From assembly GCA_029959615.1 (NCBI GenBank), contig JASCOD010000001.1:1054001-1118000 (forward strand): a stretch of DNA of 64,000 nt, in the 5' to 3' direction. Under the pieces are notes generated by a model that worked only from the letters and a program-made list of their open reading frames with translations, ran no database searches and had not been told where the DNA came from. Numbering within the stretch: position 1 is the stretch's first letter; every line of letters begins with the position of its first letter. This DNA is from Flavobacteriaceae bacterium PS02338. Its GTDB lineage: Bacteria > Bacteroidota > Bacteroidia > Sphingobacteriales > Sphingobacteriaceae. Below are positions 55,329 through 63,547 of this stretch, piece after piece. A program made the position numbers and the translations under genes.

Positions 55329-56036
55329 ATGCATTTATTCTACACACCTGATATTAACGCTAATACTTACACTTTAAGCGAAGAGGAGAGCAATCACTGT
55401 AATAAAGTGTTGCGACTAAAGCAGGGGGATAGGGTTAATTTAATTGATGGTGTGGGTGGGTTATACACTGCTGAAATTGCCGAAGCAACAAAAAAAGCAG
55501 TTCATTTAAACATTATTGATAAGCAAAGCGAATTCGGTAAACGTAACCATTACCTGCATATCGCTATTGCACCTACAAAAAACATCGATAGACTAGAGTG
55601 GTTCTTAGAAAAAGCGACTGAAATAGGTATTGATGAAGTTACACCGATTATCTGCGACCGTTCTGAACGTAAAATTGTAAAAGAAGATCGTTTAGAGAAA
55701 GTAATCACATCTGCTGTTAAGCAATCATTAACAGCTTACCATCCTAAAATAAATAGTACTATTTCTCTTAAAGATTTCATTAAGCAGAGCGAAGCTGATG
55801 ATAAATTAATTGCACATTGTATTGATGAAGATGATAGGATGGCGATTTCCGAAATTATTAAACCTCATCAAAAATATCTCATCCTTATTGGCCCAGAGGG
55901 CGATTTTACGCCCAAAGAAATTGAACTTGCTTTGCAAAGCGGATTTAAACCAGTAACTTTAGGCAACACCCGCCTACGTACAGAAACTGCTGGTTTGGCG
56001 GCTTGTTTTGAAGTTAATTTTTTAAACAGGGGTTAA
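55329..56036 (+). CDS. rsmE: 16S rRNA (uracil1498-N3)-methyltransferase
   Basis: 235 residues. A PUA-like N-terminus (ESNHCNKVLRLKQGDRVNLIDG) leads to the SPOUT knot: KNIDRLEWFLEKATEIGIDEVTPI, LIGPEGDFTPKEIELAL and the final LGNTRLRTETAGLAA. It methylates N3 of U1498 in 16S rRNA. Its stop overlaps the start of the next gene (TAATG). Confidence 0.94.
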   Translation: MHLFYTPDINANTYTLSEEESNHCNKVLRLKQGDRVNLIDGVGGLYTAEIAEATKKAVHLNIIDKQSEFGKRNHYLHIAIAPTKNIDRLEWFLEKATEIGIDEVTPIICDRSERKIVKEDRLEKVITSAVKQSLTAYHPKINSTISLKDFIKQSEADDKLIAHCIDEDDRMAISEIIKPHQKYLILIGPEGDFTPKEIELALQSGFKPVTLGNTRLRTETAGLAACFEVNFLNRG

Positions 56037-56734
56037 TGAAGTGGTCAGTTTTCAGTAGTCAGTTTTCAGTTATTAGGATATCAAGGATAGTGCTGCTATT
56101 GGCTTTCAGCTTTCAGCTTTTAGCGTTTACCTTTCCCCCAACTTACAAAATAGGCAAACTTAAGTATGCTGGAGGTGGCGATTGGTATGCGAATAGAACA
56201 GCTTTGCCCAACCTTGTGGCTTTCTGTAATAAAAATATAGCCACTAATTTTGCTGCCGAAGAAGGAATTGTAGAAGTAGGAAGCGCAGAACTATACAATT
56301 ATCCTTTTGTGTATATGACTGGACATGGGAATGTGACATTTAACGCACAAGAGATCGCCAATTTGAGGAAATATCTCATTGGAGGGGGCTTTCTTCATAT
56401 CGATGATAATTATGGCTTAGATAAGTTTATTCGTCTTCAGATGAAGAAGGTGTTTCCAGAGCTGGAGTTTGTAGAGTTGCCTGCCAGTCATAAGATATAC
56501 AATCAGAAATTTAAGTTCTCAAATGGATTGCCTAAAATCCATGAGCATGATAATAAACGTCCGCAAGGTTTTGCTCTTATTTATAAAGGACGTGTGGTCT
56601 GCTATTACTCCTATGAATGCGATTTAGGCAATGGTTGGGAAGATTATGGTACATATCCTTCGGATACCCAAGAAAGTAGAAATAATGCGCTTAAAATGGG
56701 CGCAAATCTGATACAATATGCTTTAACTAATTAA
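56036..56734 (+). CDS. DUF4159-domain exported protein
   Basis: 232 residues. The body matches DUF4159: GGGDWYANRTALPNLVAFCN, FVYMTGHGNVTFNAQEIANLRKYL, GGFLHIDDNYGLDKFIR, HKIYNQKFKFSNGLPKIHEHD and GNGWEDYGTYP. This family looks like a class I glutamine-amidotransferase-type fold but has no known activity. Residues ~15-35 form a signal peptide. The DNA coding for the first ~35 residues is made of micro-repeats (CAGTTTTCAG, GCTTTCAGCTTTCAGC). It is coupled to rsmE by one-base overlap. Confidence 0.85.
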   Translation: MKWSVFSSQFSVIRISRIVLLLAFSFQLLAFTFPPTYKIGKLKYAGGGDWYANRTALPNLVAFCNKNIATNFAAEEGIVEVGSAELYNYPFVYMTGHGNVTFNAQEIANLRKYLIGGGFLHIDDNYGLDKFIRLQMKKVFPELEFVELPASHKIYNQKFKFSNGLPKIHEHDNKRPQGFALIYKGRVVCYYSYECDLGNGWEDYGTYPSDTQESRNNALKMGANLIQYALTN

Positions 56735-56738
56735 GCTT

Positions 56739-57239
56739 ATGAACAAAGTTACCGTAAACGATCAATATCAGTTTGATGTTGAGGTTGTAAACGACGTTTT
56801 GCAAGTGAATAGTCAAAACATCGATTTAGATGTATTGGCACTAAGTGGAAAATCAAGTCATATCTTGCACGGTAATAGCTCTTACAATGTAGAATTGGTT
56901 GAATTTGACAAAAGCGAAAAACTAGCGAGGATTAAAGTAAACGGTAACGAATACCAGATTCAGGTAACCACTCAGTTAGATTTATTATTGAAACAATTAG
57001 GCTTAGACAATTTAAATGCCAATAAGATCGCTCAAATTAAAGCGCCTATGCCAGGTTTAGTTTTGAGCATATTGGTTAAAGAAGGAGATGAAGTGAAGAA
57101 AGGTGATAGCCTAGTTGTTTTGGAAGCAATGAAAATGGAGAATATCATCAAGTCACCTAGTGATGCAATAGTTAAGAAGGTTGAAGTGAAGAAAGGCGAC
57201 AAGATTGAAAAGAATACCGTTTTAATACAGTTCGCTTAA
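56739..57239 (+). CDS. Biotin carboxyl carrier-type protein
   Basis: 166 residues. A strand-rich N-terminal half is followed by a biotinyl domain (~95-166): APMPGLVLSILVKEGDEVKKG and the biotinylation site EAMKMEN with the modified Lys. It should carry carboxybiotin for an acyl-CoA (propionyl- or methylcrotonyl-type) carboxylase; the catalytic subunits are not in the window. The start is 4 bp after the DUF4159 gene. A bidirectional terminator follows. Confidence 0.88.
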   Translation: MNKVTVNDQYQFDVEVVNDVLQVNSQNIDLDVLALSGKSSHILHGNSSYNVELVEFDKSEKLARIKVNGNEYQIQVTTQLDLLLKQLGLDNLNANKIAQIKAPMPGLVLSILVKEGDEVKKGDSLVVLEAMKMENIIKSPSDAIVKKVEVKKGDKIEKNTVLIQFA

Positions 57240-57256
57240 TTTTTTTGCGAAAAAAG

Positions 57257-57286
57257 AAAAGCCCCAACAATTTTGTTGGGGCTTTT
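57257..57286. terminator. Bidirectional terminator between the biotin carrier gene and gldJ
   Basis: Perfect 14-base arms beginning AAAAGCCCCAACAA, with a two-base loop and flanking A- and T-runs, lie between two convergent genes. It can end transcription in both directions. Confidence 0.9.
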
Positions 57287-57301
57287 CTTTTAGTTATGGT
57301 A

Positions 57302-58894
57302 TTACTTCACCTTAAATGGTTTAGTCGGTTTATTTCTAAATTGTGCTTTTCCAGCAGATTTTACTTCTGGTGCACCTAGCATAGTCATTGCACAACGGAA
57401 ACCGATATCAGCTGTTGATTGATCTTCTTGCAGATATCTTCTAGCCGCAGGATTTAACCACATTGCCTGATCGTTCCAAGAACCACCTTTGTAAACTCTA
57501 GATTTATCATCATACAAGGTAATGACTTCTCCATTAGCTAAGTTCTTCTGATCATCTTTATATCCGCGTTGATCAGATTTATAACCAGGGTCAGAATACT
57601 GACTTTTTTGTAGCTCAGCCCATGTTTGTTTAGTGCCCGTTTTGGCTTCTGTCATTACTGGTCTGCCTTTTGCATCTATTTCTAACGTTGCATCTTTTAT
57701 AGGATCTTTTTTCTTTTTATCGGCATATTCGTTACCTCTAAATGGGTTTAATCCCTCAGTAGCTTCAAAAGTATTTGGACGATAAACATCATTTACCCAT
57801 TCATTAACGTTTCCAGCCATATTATATAATCCAAAATCATTAGGTGTGAAACTACGAACAGATGAAGTGATACTTCCTTTATCATTCAGTGAGCCTCCAA
57901 CACCCATATAGTCACCTTTTCCACGCTTAAAGTTGGCCAAAATCATACCTCTTGTAGATTTTCTAGGAGAAGTAATACCTAGGCCATTCCACGGGTAAAT
58001 TTTCTTTTCGCTAATGTTGGCGTATTGCGTATTACCTATTAAGCCTAACGCAGCATATTCCCATTCAGCTTCTGTAGGTAGGCGATAAGGTTGGAAAATT
58101 TCTCCATCCTCTAATCTTACATTTCTTAATGCTTTACCTTTGCCATTTGTCGCAGCATCAGCACTTAAATCTATAGGTGCTTTTTTACCGTGATCTTTGA
58201 TCTGGTTATTTAAATAAATATCAGTATTAAATACAGTATCCGATTTCTTCGCTGGAGCTCCTCCTTTGGCAGTAGGTTTATTCAGCTCCCTAAAAGGAGT
58301 CATGATACCTTTTTCTCTAAGAATAAACTCGTTTACCCTATCGGTACGCCATACGCAATAATCAGCAGCTTGTTGCCAAGTTACGCCTACTACAGGATAA
58401 TCTCCATAAGCGGGATGTCTTAAATAATTGTTTACGTAAGGCTCATTGTAAGATAATGGTCTTCTCCAAACCAAAGTGTCTGGCAAAGAAGTATAGTAGT
58501 ATTCTGCTGCTATATCTTTTTTATCTTTAAAAGTTGTTTTAATCCAATGTAGGTATTCAAGCCAATCGGTATTAGAAACTTCGGTCTCATCCATATAAAA
58601 AGAACTCACCGTAACCTGGCGCTTATAGTTGTAAGTGCTCATATCCTGTCCAGGGATTTCTATAGCACTGCCACCCATAATAAACTCACCGCCCTCTATC
58701 TCGATCAATCCAGGTCCAGGCCCTCTTTTGTAGCCTTTTTTTACTTCAAAACCGCCGTTTTCTCGCTTGTTGTATGCATAGCCAGTTTTTTCAGATACTG
58801 CGCCACCTTTCTTAGAACCGCCACATGAGCTTAAGGTTCCAGCACCGAACAATGACACTAACGCATATAAGTAAATTCTATTCATATATTGCAA
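57302..58894 (-). CDS. gldJ: Gliding motility lipoprotein GldJ
   Basis: 530 residues. Lipoprotein signal with Cys in LSSCGGSKKGG. A formylglycine-generating (SUMF1) type fold follows: GPGLIEIEGGEFIMGGSA, SSFYMDETEVSNTDWLEYL, LPDTLVWRRPLSYNEPYVNN, HPAYGDYPVVGVTWQQAADYC, LPTEAEWEYAALG, NVNEWVNDVY, GGSWNDQAMWLNPAARR. The combination with the LPDTLVWRR block fits GldJ rather than GldK. GldJ is needed for gliding and for stability of the T9SS/gliding motor proteins. It diverges from porV across 422 bp. Confidence 0.88.
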   Translation of the reverse strand: MQYMNRIYLYALVSLFGAGTLSSCGGSKKGGAVSEKTGYAYNKRENGGFEVKKGYKRGPGPGLIEIEGGEFIMGGSAIEIPGQDMSTYNYKRQVTVSSFYMDETEVSNTDWLEYLHWIKTTFKDKKDIAAEYYYTSLPDTLVWRRPLSYNEPYVNNYLRHPAYGDYPVVGVTWQQAADYCVWRTDRVNEFILREKGIMTPFRELNKPTAKGGAPAKKSDTVFNTDIYLNNQIKDHGKKAPIDLSADAATNGKGKALRNVRLEDGEIFQPYRLPTEAEWEYAALGLIGNTQYANISEKKIYPWNGLGITSPRKSTRGMILANFKRGKGDYMGVGGSLNDKGSITSSVRSFTPNDFGLYNMAGNVNEWVNDVYRPNTFEATEGLNPFRGNEYADKKKKDPIKDATLEIDAKGRPVMTEAKTGTKQTWAELQKSQYSDPGYKSDQRGYKDDQKNLANGEVITLYDDKSRVYKGGSWNDQAMWLNPAARRYLQEDQSTADIGFRCAMTMLGAPEVKSAGKAQFRNKPTKPFKVK

Positions 58895-59126
58895 ATTGCA
58901 CTTTAGTCGTTAAAAATACACAAAAAAAGAAACAGAAATAAAAAATCTTTTTATTTGATGATTTTTTGCTCAAGTTTTCAGTTTTTGTTAAGGCCGAAAT
59001 CAAGATGCAACTTTCTCTTTTAAAGCTACTAAACGTAAATAAAATCTATATATTGTTAATATCTTTTTAAATAACTTTCGCAGGGAAAATTTTCTACAGT
59101 TTTTTGGGATTGATGGTCTCAACCCG

Positions 59127-59156
59127 CTTGTTTTATTCTAAATAAGAGTATGTTTG
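59127..59156 (+). promoter_or_regulatory. Promoter of porV
   Basis: CTTG (59127-59130), 18 bases, then TATGTTTG (59149-59156) fits the Bacteroidota consensus with one change in the -33 box. Transcription from ~59163 gives a leader of ~155 bases. The leader contains paired segments (GTGCTAA 59182-59188 with TTAGCAC 59233-59239; AATGCG/CGCATT near 59245-59259). The rest of the 58895-59316 gap is A/T-rich and empty. Confidence 0.5.
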
Positions 59157-59316
59157 GTGATGCGTAGCGACCACACAACTGGTGCTAAGTTTAAGGAAAT
59201 AGAATGAGAACAATATTGCACGTAGTTTTACGTTAGCACAAGTGAATGCGTTACGCATTGACAATACTTTTTGAATTTACCAAACTCTATACTAAATTGC
59301 GCAGATTAACTATTTT

Positions 59317-60483
59317 ATGATGAAATTAAACTACTTCAGTAGAATCTTATTGCTTTTATTGTTATTTGTTGGAAAAGATGTTGTTGCTCAGCAATCTTCT
59401 GGAGGCAGTGTGTCCCAAACAAATGGTGTATACCCAGATGTGCCTTTTTTATTAATTACTCCTGATGCTAGAGCGGGAGCGATGGGAGAAGCTGGAGTGG
59501 CTGTTTTGCCTGATGGTAACTCTATGAGCATCAATCCGGCTAAATTGGCTTTCTTAGAAAGACCTTATGGGGTAAGCTTGTCGTATAGTCCATGGCTTAA
59601 AAATTTAGTTCCAGATATAAATTTAGCCTATTTAAGTGGTTTTTATCAAATAGATGATAGAACTGTGATTGGAGCTTCTTTGAGATATTTTTCTTTGGGC
59701 GAGATTACGCTAACTGGAGAGGATATGTCTACACAAGGAGTTTTTAGCCCAAATGAGTTTGCATTCGACGCTACTTATTCTCGTCGTTTTGGAGAGAATT
59801 TTTCTTTGGGAACAGCAGCTCGTATTATCCGATCTAATTTAACATCAGGACAGGTGGGTGGTAGTCAGCAAAAACCAGGAATGGCTGTAGCTGTAGATGT
59901 TTCGGCTTTTTTTAAGAAACCAACCGTGCTTTTTGGAAAAGATGCTATTTTGTCTGCTGGTCTAAATCTATCTAATATTGGAACAAAAATGAGTTATACC
60001 GAGACTCAGAATAAGAGATTTTTACCAGCAAATATGAAACTTGGTGGTGCAGCAACTTTTATTATCGACGACTATAACCAATTTGCTTTTGCACTTGATT
60101 TCAATAAGCTTATGGTGCCTACGGACCCAATCAGGGATACTAATGGAGAGATCATCTCAGGAAAAGATCCATTCCGTTCGGTTCCTTCTGGTATTATTGG
60201 TTCATTTGGAGATGCTCCAGGTGGTTTTAAAGAGGAACTTAAGGAGATTGGTATTTCAACTGGTATTGAATATATTTATAACCAACAGTTTGCTGTTAGG
60301 GCAGGTTATTTTTACGAAAATCCGGAAAAGGGAGATAGAAGGTATTTCACTGTTGGTGGTGGCTTGAAGTATAACGTGTTTAATCTAGATTTTTCATACC
60401 TTATAGCTAATGCTCAAAATAGTCCACTAGCAAATACTTTAAGGTTTAGTTTAGCTTGGAATATCGATAAAGTAAGTAAGTAA
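59317..60483 (+). CDS. porV: Type IX secretion outer-membrane protein PorV (LptO)
   Basis: 388 residues. Signal peptide (MMKLNYFSRILLLLLLFVGKDVVAQ). The family opening is clear: VPFLLITPDARAGAMGEAGVAV and NSMSINPAKLAFLERPYGVSLSYSPW. The remainder is a 14-strand FadL-like barrel (IGASLRYFSLGEITLTG, SLGTAARIIRSNL, AVRAGYFYENPEKGDRRYF, LRFSLAWNID). PorV is the T9SS shuttle that carries cargo C-terminal domains to the attachment complex. Its partner PorU, often adjacent to porV and gldJ in relatives, is not in the window. Confidence 0.93.
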   Translation: MMKLNYFSRILLLLLLFVGKDVVAQQSSGGSVSQTNGVYPDVPFLLITPDARAGAMGEAGVAVLPDGNSMSINPAKLAFLERPYGVSLSYSPWLKNLVPDINLAYLSGFYQIDDRTVIGASLRYFSLGEITLTGEDMSTQGVFSPNEFAFDATYSRRFGENFSLGTAARIIRSNLTSGQVGGSQQKPGMAVAVDVSAFFKKPTVLFGKDAILSAGLNLSNIGTKMSYTETQNKRFLPANMKLGGAATFIIDDYNQFAFALDFNKLMVPTDPIRDTNGEIISGKDPFRSVPSGIIGSFGDAPGGFKEELKEIGISTGIEYIYNQQFAVRAGYFYENPEKGDRRYFTVGGGLKYNVFNLDFSYLIANAQNSPLANTLRFSLAWNIDKVSK

Positions 60484-60962
60484 TGCGTATCAAAGTAGGT
60501 TTTGGCTTTGATGTTCATCAGCTAAAAGATAATCACCCTTTTGTGGTAGGTGGTGTAGTTCTAGAACACCATAAAGGAGCATTTGGTCATTCAGACGCAG
60601 ATGTGCTGTTACATGCAATTTGTGATGCCTTATTAGGTGCAGCAAATCTTCGAGATATTGGTTTCCATTTTAAAAATACCGATCCGCAGTGGAAGGGAAT
60701 CAGCAGTGTTATCTTACTTAAAGAAACAGTAAGACTGCTAAAGGAAAAGAATTTTGAAATAGGTAATATTGATGCGATGCTTTGTTTAGAGGCGCCGAAA
60801 ATCAATCCTCATATTCCGCAAATGCAAGAAAATATTGCTGCCGCAATAGGTATTTCTGTAGATGATATTTCTATTAAAGCAACTACGAATGAACAAATGG
60901 GTTTTATTGGCCGGGAAGAAGGTGTAGTGGCTTATGCAGTTTGTTTGATAGAGAAGATTTAA
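60483..60962 (+). CDS. ispF: 2-C-methyl-D-erythritol 2,4-cyclodiphosphate synthase
   Basis: 159 residues. It closes the cyclodiphosphate ring in the non-mevalonate isoprenoid pathway. Zinc ligands: FGFDVHQL (Asp, His) and HSDADVLLHAICDALLGAANLRDIG; later TTNEQMGFIGREEG. Its start overlaps the porV stop by one base, so both are on one transcript. An imperfect 18-base inverted repeat (60973-61020) follows between it and the convergent pirin gene. Confidence 0.95.
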   Translation: MRIKVGFGFDVHQLKDNHPFVVGGVVLEHHKGAFGHSDADVLLHAICDALLGAANLRDIGFHFKNTDPQWKGISSVILLKETVRLLKEKNFEIGNIDAMLCLEAPKINPHIPQMQENIAAAIGISVDDISIKATTNEQMGFIGREEGVVAYAVCLIEKI

Positions 60963-60972
60963 TGGGTACAGG

Positions 60973-61020
60973 TTGTGAGTTATAAGTTACTGGACTTGTC
61001 TCGTAACCTATAACTCGCAA
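60973..61020. terminator. Inverted repeat between ispF and the pirin gene
   Basis: Arms TTGTGAGTTATAAGTTAC (60973-60990) and GTAACCTATAACTCGCAA (61003-61020) pair with two mismatches around a 12-base loop, between two convergent genes. It may end both transcripts, though no long T-run follows. Confidence 0.4.
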
Positions 61021-61030
61021 ATCATAACAA

Positions 61031-61903
61031 TCATTCTTCTAAATACCCAAACTTTCCAGTATTATAATCTTCAATTGCTTGTTGCAATTCTTCTGGTTTG
61101 TTCATTAAGAATGGTCCGTATTGAGCAATTGGTTCATTAATTGGCTCTCCAGATAAAAATAAAACGACAGCATTTTCTTTAGCTTCAATTTCAATTTCTG
61201 AACCTTCCAATGCAAAGTGTATCAGTTGATTGGTAGCAGCCTGCTCTGTACCGTTTACACGGATCGATCCTTCTATAACGATTAATGCAGTATTGTAAGT
61301 TGCAGGACTAGCTAAAACAAGGTTTGCACCAGCTTTTAATTTGAGATTATACATTTCTATTGGCGTAAAAGTAGACGCAATACCTTTAATGCCTTGGTAT
61401 TCTCCTGCAATTATCTCTACAACACCATTACGATCGGGTAACTCATATTTAGAAATATTGTCGTTTGCCAATGCTTGATACTTTGGCGTACTCATTTTAT
61501 ACTTGGAAGGTAGGTTCACCCACAATTGCACCATTTGGAAAGGTCCACCTTTTTTGCTGTAGTTCTCTTCGTGATATTCTTTATGGAGTATACCACTTGC
61601 AGCTGTCATCCACTGCACGTCGCCTGGATGAATAAAGCCACTGTTGCCAGCGCTGTCGTGGTGTGCTACTGCCCCATGATAAGCAATAGTTACAGTTTCA
61701 AATCCACGGTGTGGATGTACGCCAACACCTCTGAGTTTGTTGGTTGGAGAAAACTCGATTTTAGCGTTGTAATCGAGTAAATAAAACGGATCCATTTTAA
61801 TTTTGTATCCGCTTGGGAAGAAATTGTGCACTCTAAACCCATCTCCAACCATGTGAGGCGCAGGTGGGTTTAGAATAGCAGCAATTTTTTTTAATGTAGG
61901 CAT
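61031..61903 (-). CDS. Pirin-family cupin protein
   Basis: 290 residues. The N-terminal cupin has the metal motif in VGVHPHRGFETVTIAYHGAVAHHDSAGN, followed by GDVQWMTAASGILHKEYHEEN; the second cupin is in the C-terminal half. Many pirins are metal-dependent quercetinase-type dioxygenases, but the role of this one is unknown. It is co-transcribed with the YceI gene 17 bp upstream. Confidence 0.92.
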   Translation of the reverse strand: MPTLKKIAAILNPPAPHMVGDGFRVHNFFPSGYKIKMDPFYLLDYNAKIEFSPTNKLRGVGVHPHRGFETVTIAYHGAVAHHDSAGNSGFIHPGDVQWMTAASGILHKEYHEENYSKKGGPFQMVQLWVNLPSKYKMSTPKYQALANDNISKYELPDRNGVVEIIAGEYQGIKGIASTFTPIEMYNLKLKAGANLVLASPATYNTALIVIEGSIRVNGTEQAATNQLIHFALEGSEIEIEAKENAVVLFLSGEPINEPIAQYGPFLMNKPEELQQAIEDYNTGKFGYLEE

Positions 61904-61920
61904 TGTAGCCTCCTTTCTAA

Positions 61921-62451
61921 TTAAGCTTGTTTAACGAATTGTAGCTCGCCTAAGATTTTTACGTCTTCGCTTACCATTACACCACCAGTTTCTAAAGCGG
62001 CGTTCCAAGTTAAACCAAATTCCGTACGATTAATTTTGCCACTTAAAGTAAAACCAGCTTTGGTATTTCCCCATGGATCGGTAGCAATACCACCAAATTC
62101 TGCATTTAATTTTACAGCTTTGGTGACATCTTTAACTGTTAAGTCACCTTTAACAATATAGTCGCTGCCATCTTTTTCTACACTGGTAGATTTGAATGTA
62201 ATTGCAGGATATTTTTCCGCATCAAAGAAATCAGCACTTTTTAAGTGGCCATCTCTATCACCGTTACCTGTATCAATTGAATTGATCTCACCAGAGAAGG
62301 AGATTTCCGCATTAGTAAAATCATCACCTTCAGATGCTAATTCTGCACTAAAAGATTTGATGCTTCCAGTTACAGTAGTGATCATCAAATGCTTTACTTT
62401 AAATTGTAGTTCACTGTGGGTTGGGTCTAATGCCCATTTAGTTGTTGCCAT
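61921..62451 (-). CDS. YceI-family lipid-binding protein
   Basis: 176 residues. The lipocalin-like barrel begins WALDPTHSELQFKVKHLMI and has DGHLKSADFFDAEKYPAITFKST, KGDLTVKDVTKAV and GKINRTEFGLTWN. YceI proteins bind isoprenoid-type lipids. There is no signal peptide here, unlike E. coli YceI, so this copy appears cytoplasmic. It pairs with pirin in many genomes as part of a stress-linked operon. Confidence 0.92.
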   Translation of the reverse strand: MATTKWALDPTHSELQFKVKHLMITTVTGSIKSFSAELASEGDDFTNAEISFSGEINSIDTGNGDRDGHLKSADFFDAEKYPAITFKSTSVEKDGSDYIVKGDLTVKDVTKAVKLNAEFGGIATDPWGNTKAGFTLSGKINRTEFGLTWNAALETGGVMVSEDVKILGELQFVKQA

Positions 62452-62619
62452 AATATTTTAAATTTTGTGTTTTTTAAATTTGATAACACAAAGTTATGGC
62501 GAGCTGTTTGTTTAAACGTTGATGTATGTTAAGTAATCAATTTGGTTCACTGGCTAACTAGTTCATTAGTTTGGTGGCCAATCGATTAACCAAATAATCA
62601 ATTTAAACGGTTCACCTAT

Positions 62620-63207
62620 CTACTTAAAATGCTTTTTAGCTAGGTCTTTGCGTACTCTGCTTAAAGATTCGGGAGTAATACCTAAATAGGAGGCAATCAT
62701 CCATTGTGGTACGCGTAAGGTTAAGTTTGGGTAGAGTTTGATGAAGTCTAGATAGCGTTCTTCGGCAGTTGCGCTTAACAACATATTGATCCGCTTTTGC
62801 ATAAAGCGGATAGAATTGTGTAACATCAAAATGTTAAGCTCTAAGATATGAGGAAGTAGTTTCTGTATGTCTGCAAAGAAATGATTCGGAACAATTAAAA
62901 CTTCAGTGTTTTCAATTGCGTCAATGAAAAAGATAGATGGTTCATTAAAAACAGAGCTGTTACGATCAGAAATCATCCAGTTTTCTGGTGCAAATTGGAT
63001 AATATGTTCTTTGCCTTTTTCGTCAATAGAAAAACAGCGTAACAAACCGTCGTTAATGAAATAGTTGTCAGAGCGTAAGTCTCCAGGATTTAACAAAACG
63101 GTACCTTTTTTAAAGCTTTTACTCTTTAAGCAGCTTGTGGCTTCTTTTGCCTGTTCGTCGGTAATAGAAAGGCGCTCTTTAAGGTATGCTTGAAATTTCT
63201 CTAACAT
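62620..63207 (-). CDS. Crp/Fnr-family transcription regulator
   Basis: 195 residues. The cyclic-nucleotide-binding barrel includes KKGTVLLNPGDLRSDNYFINDGLLRCF. The C-terminal helix-turn-helix is short but clear (RVPQWMIASYLGITPESLSRVRKDL). It lacks the cysteines of Fnr-type oxygen sensors. The orientation and position 168 bp upstream of the YceI-pirin pair suggest that it controls them, and its start is 3 bp after the small Cys-rich gene. Confidence 0.9.
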   Translation of the reverse strand: MLEKFQAYLKERLSITDEQAKEATSCLKSKSFKKGTVLLNPGDLRSDNYFINDGLLRCFSIDEKGKEHIIQFAPENWMISDRNSSVFNEPSIFFIDAIENTEVLIVPNHFFADIQKLLPHILELNILMLHNSIRFMQKRINMLLSATAEERYLDFIKLYPNLTLRVPQWMIASYLGITPESLSRVRKDLAKKHFK

Positions 63208-63210
63208 CTG

Positions 63211-63372
63211 TTAAGATTTGGCGTCAGGAATTTTACTGAAATCTGCACTGCACTTGCCACAACTACTAGCGCACGAGTCTTTTTTCGAAGCGATGCTACG
63301 ATAGATCAGTCTGCCTACATAAAATAATGCAGCAACAAAAATGACAATCATTAATATGAACTGGATATCCAT
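63211..63372 (-). CDS. FeoB-associated-type Cys-rich small membrane protein
   Basis: 53 residues from the ATG at 63372. One N-terminal membrane helix (IQFILMIVIFVAALFYVG), a basic link (RLIYRS), then a Cys-rich tail with CASSCGKC. This fits the small FeoB-associated Cys-rich membrane proteins that act with ferrous iron transport. No feoB is in view. Its stop is 3 bp before the Crp/Fnr gene, suggesting one transcript. Confidence 0.7.
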   Translation of the reverse strand: MDIQFILMIVIFVAALFYVGRLIYRSIASKKDSCASSCGKCSADFSKIPDAKS

Positions 63373-63547
63373 GAATACAAAGATAGTTAATTGTATAGCT
63401 TATAAATTGCTTAATTGTTGGCAGATTGTAAAAGAAAAACTAAGCTTTGTTTAAACATTAATGGATTAGAAATTAGTAAAAGAAATATAGCGATGTATTT
63501 CGTCAAACTGATGCTGAAACGAGTTCTGCATGACGATAAATAAAGAT

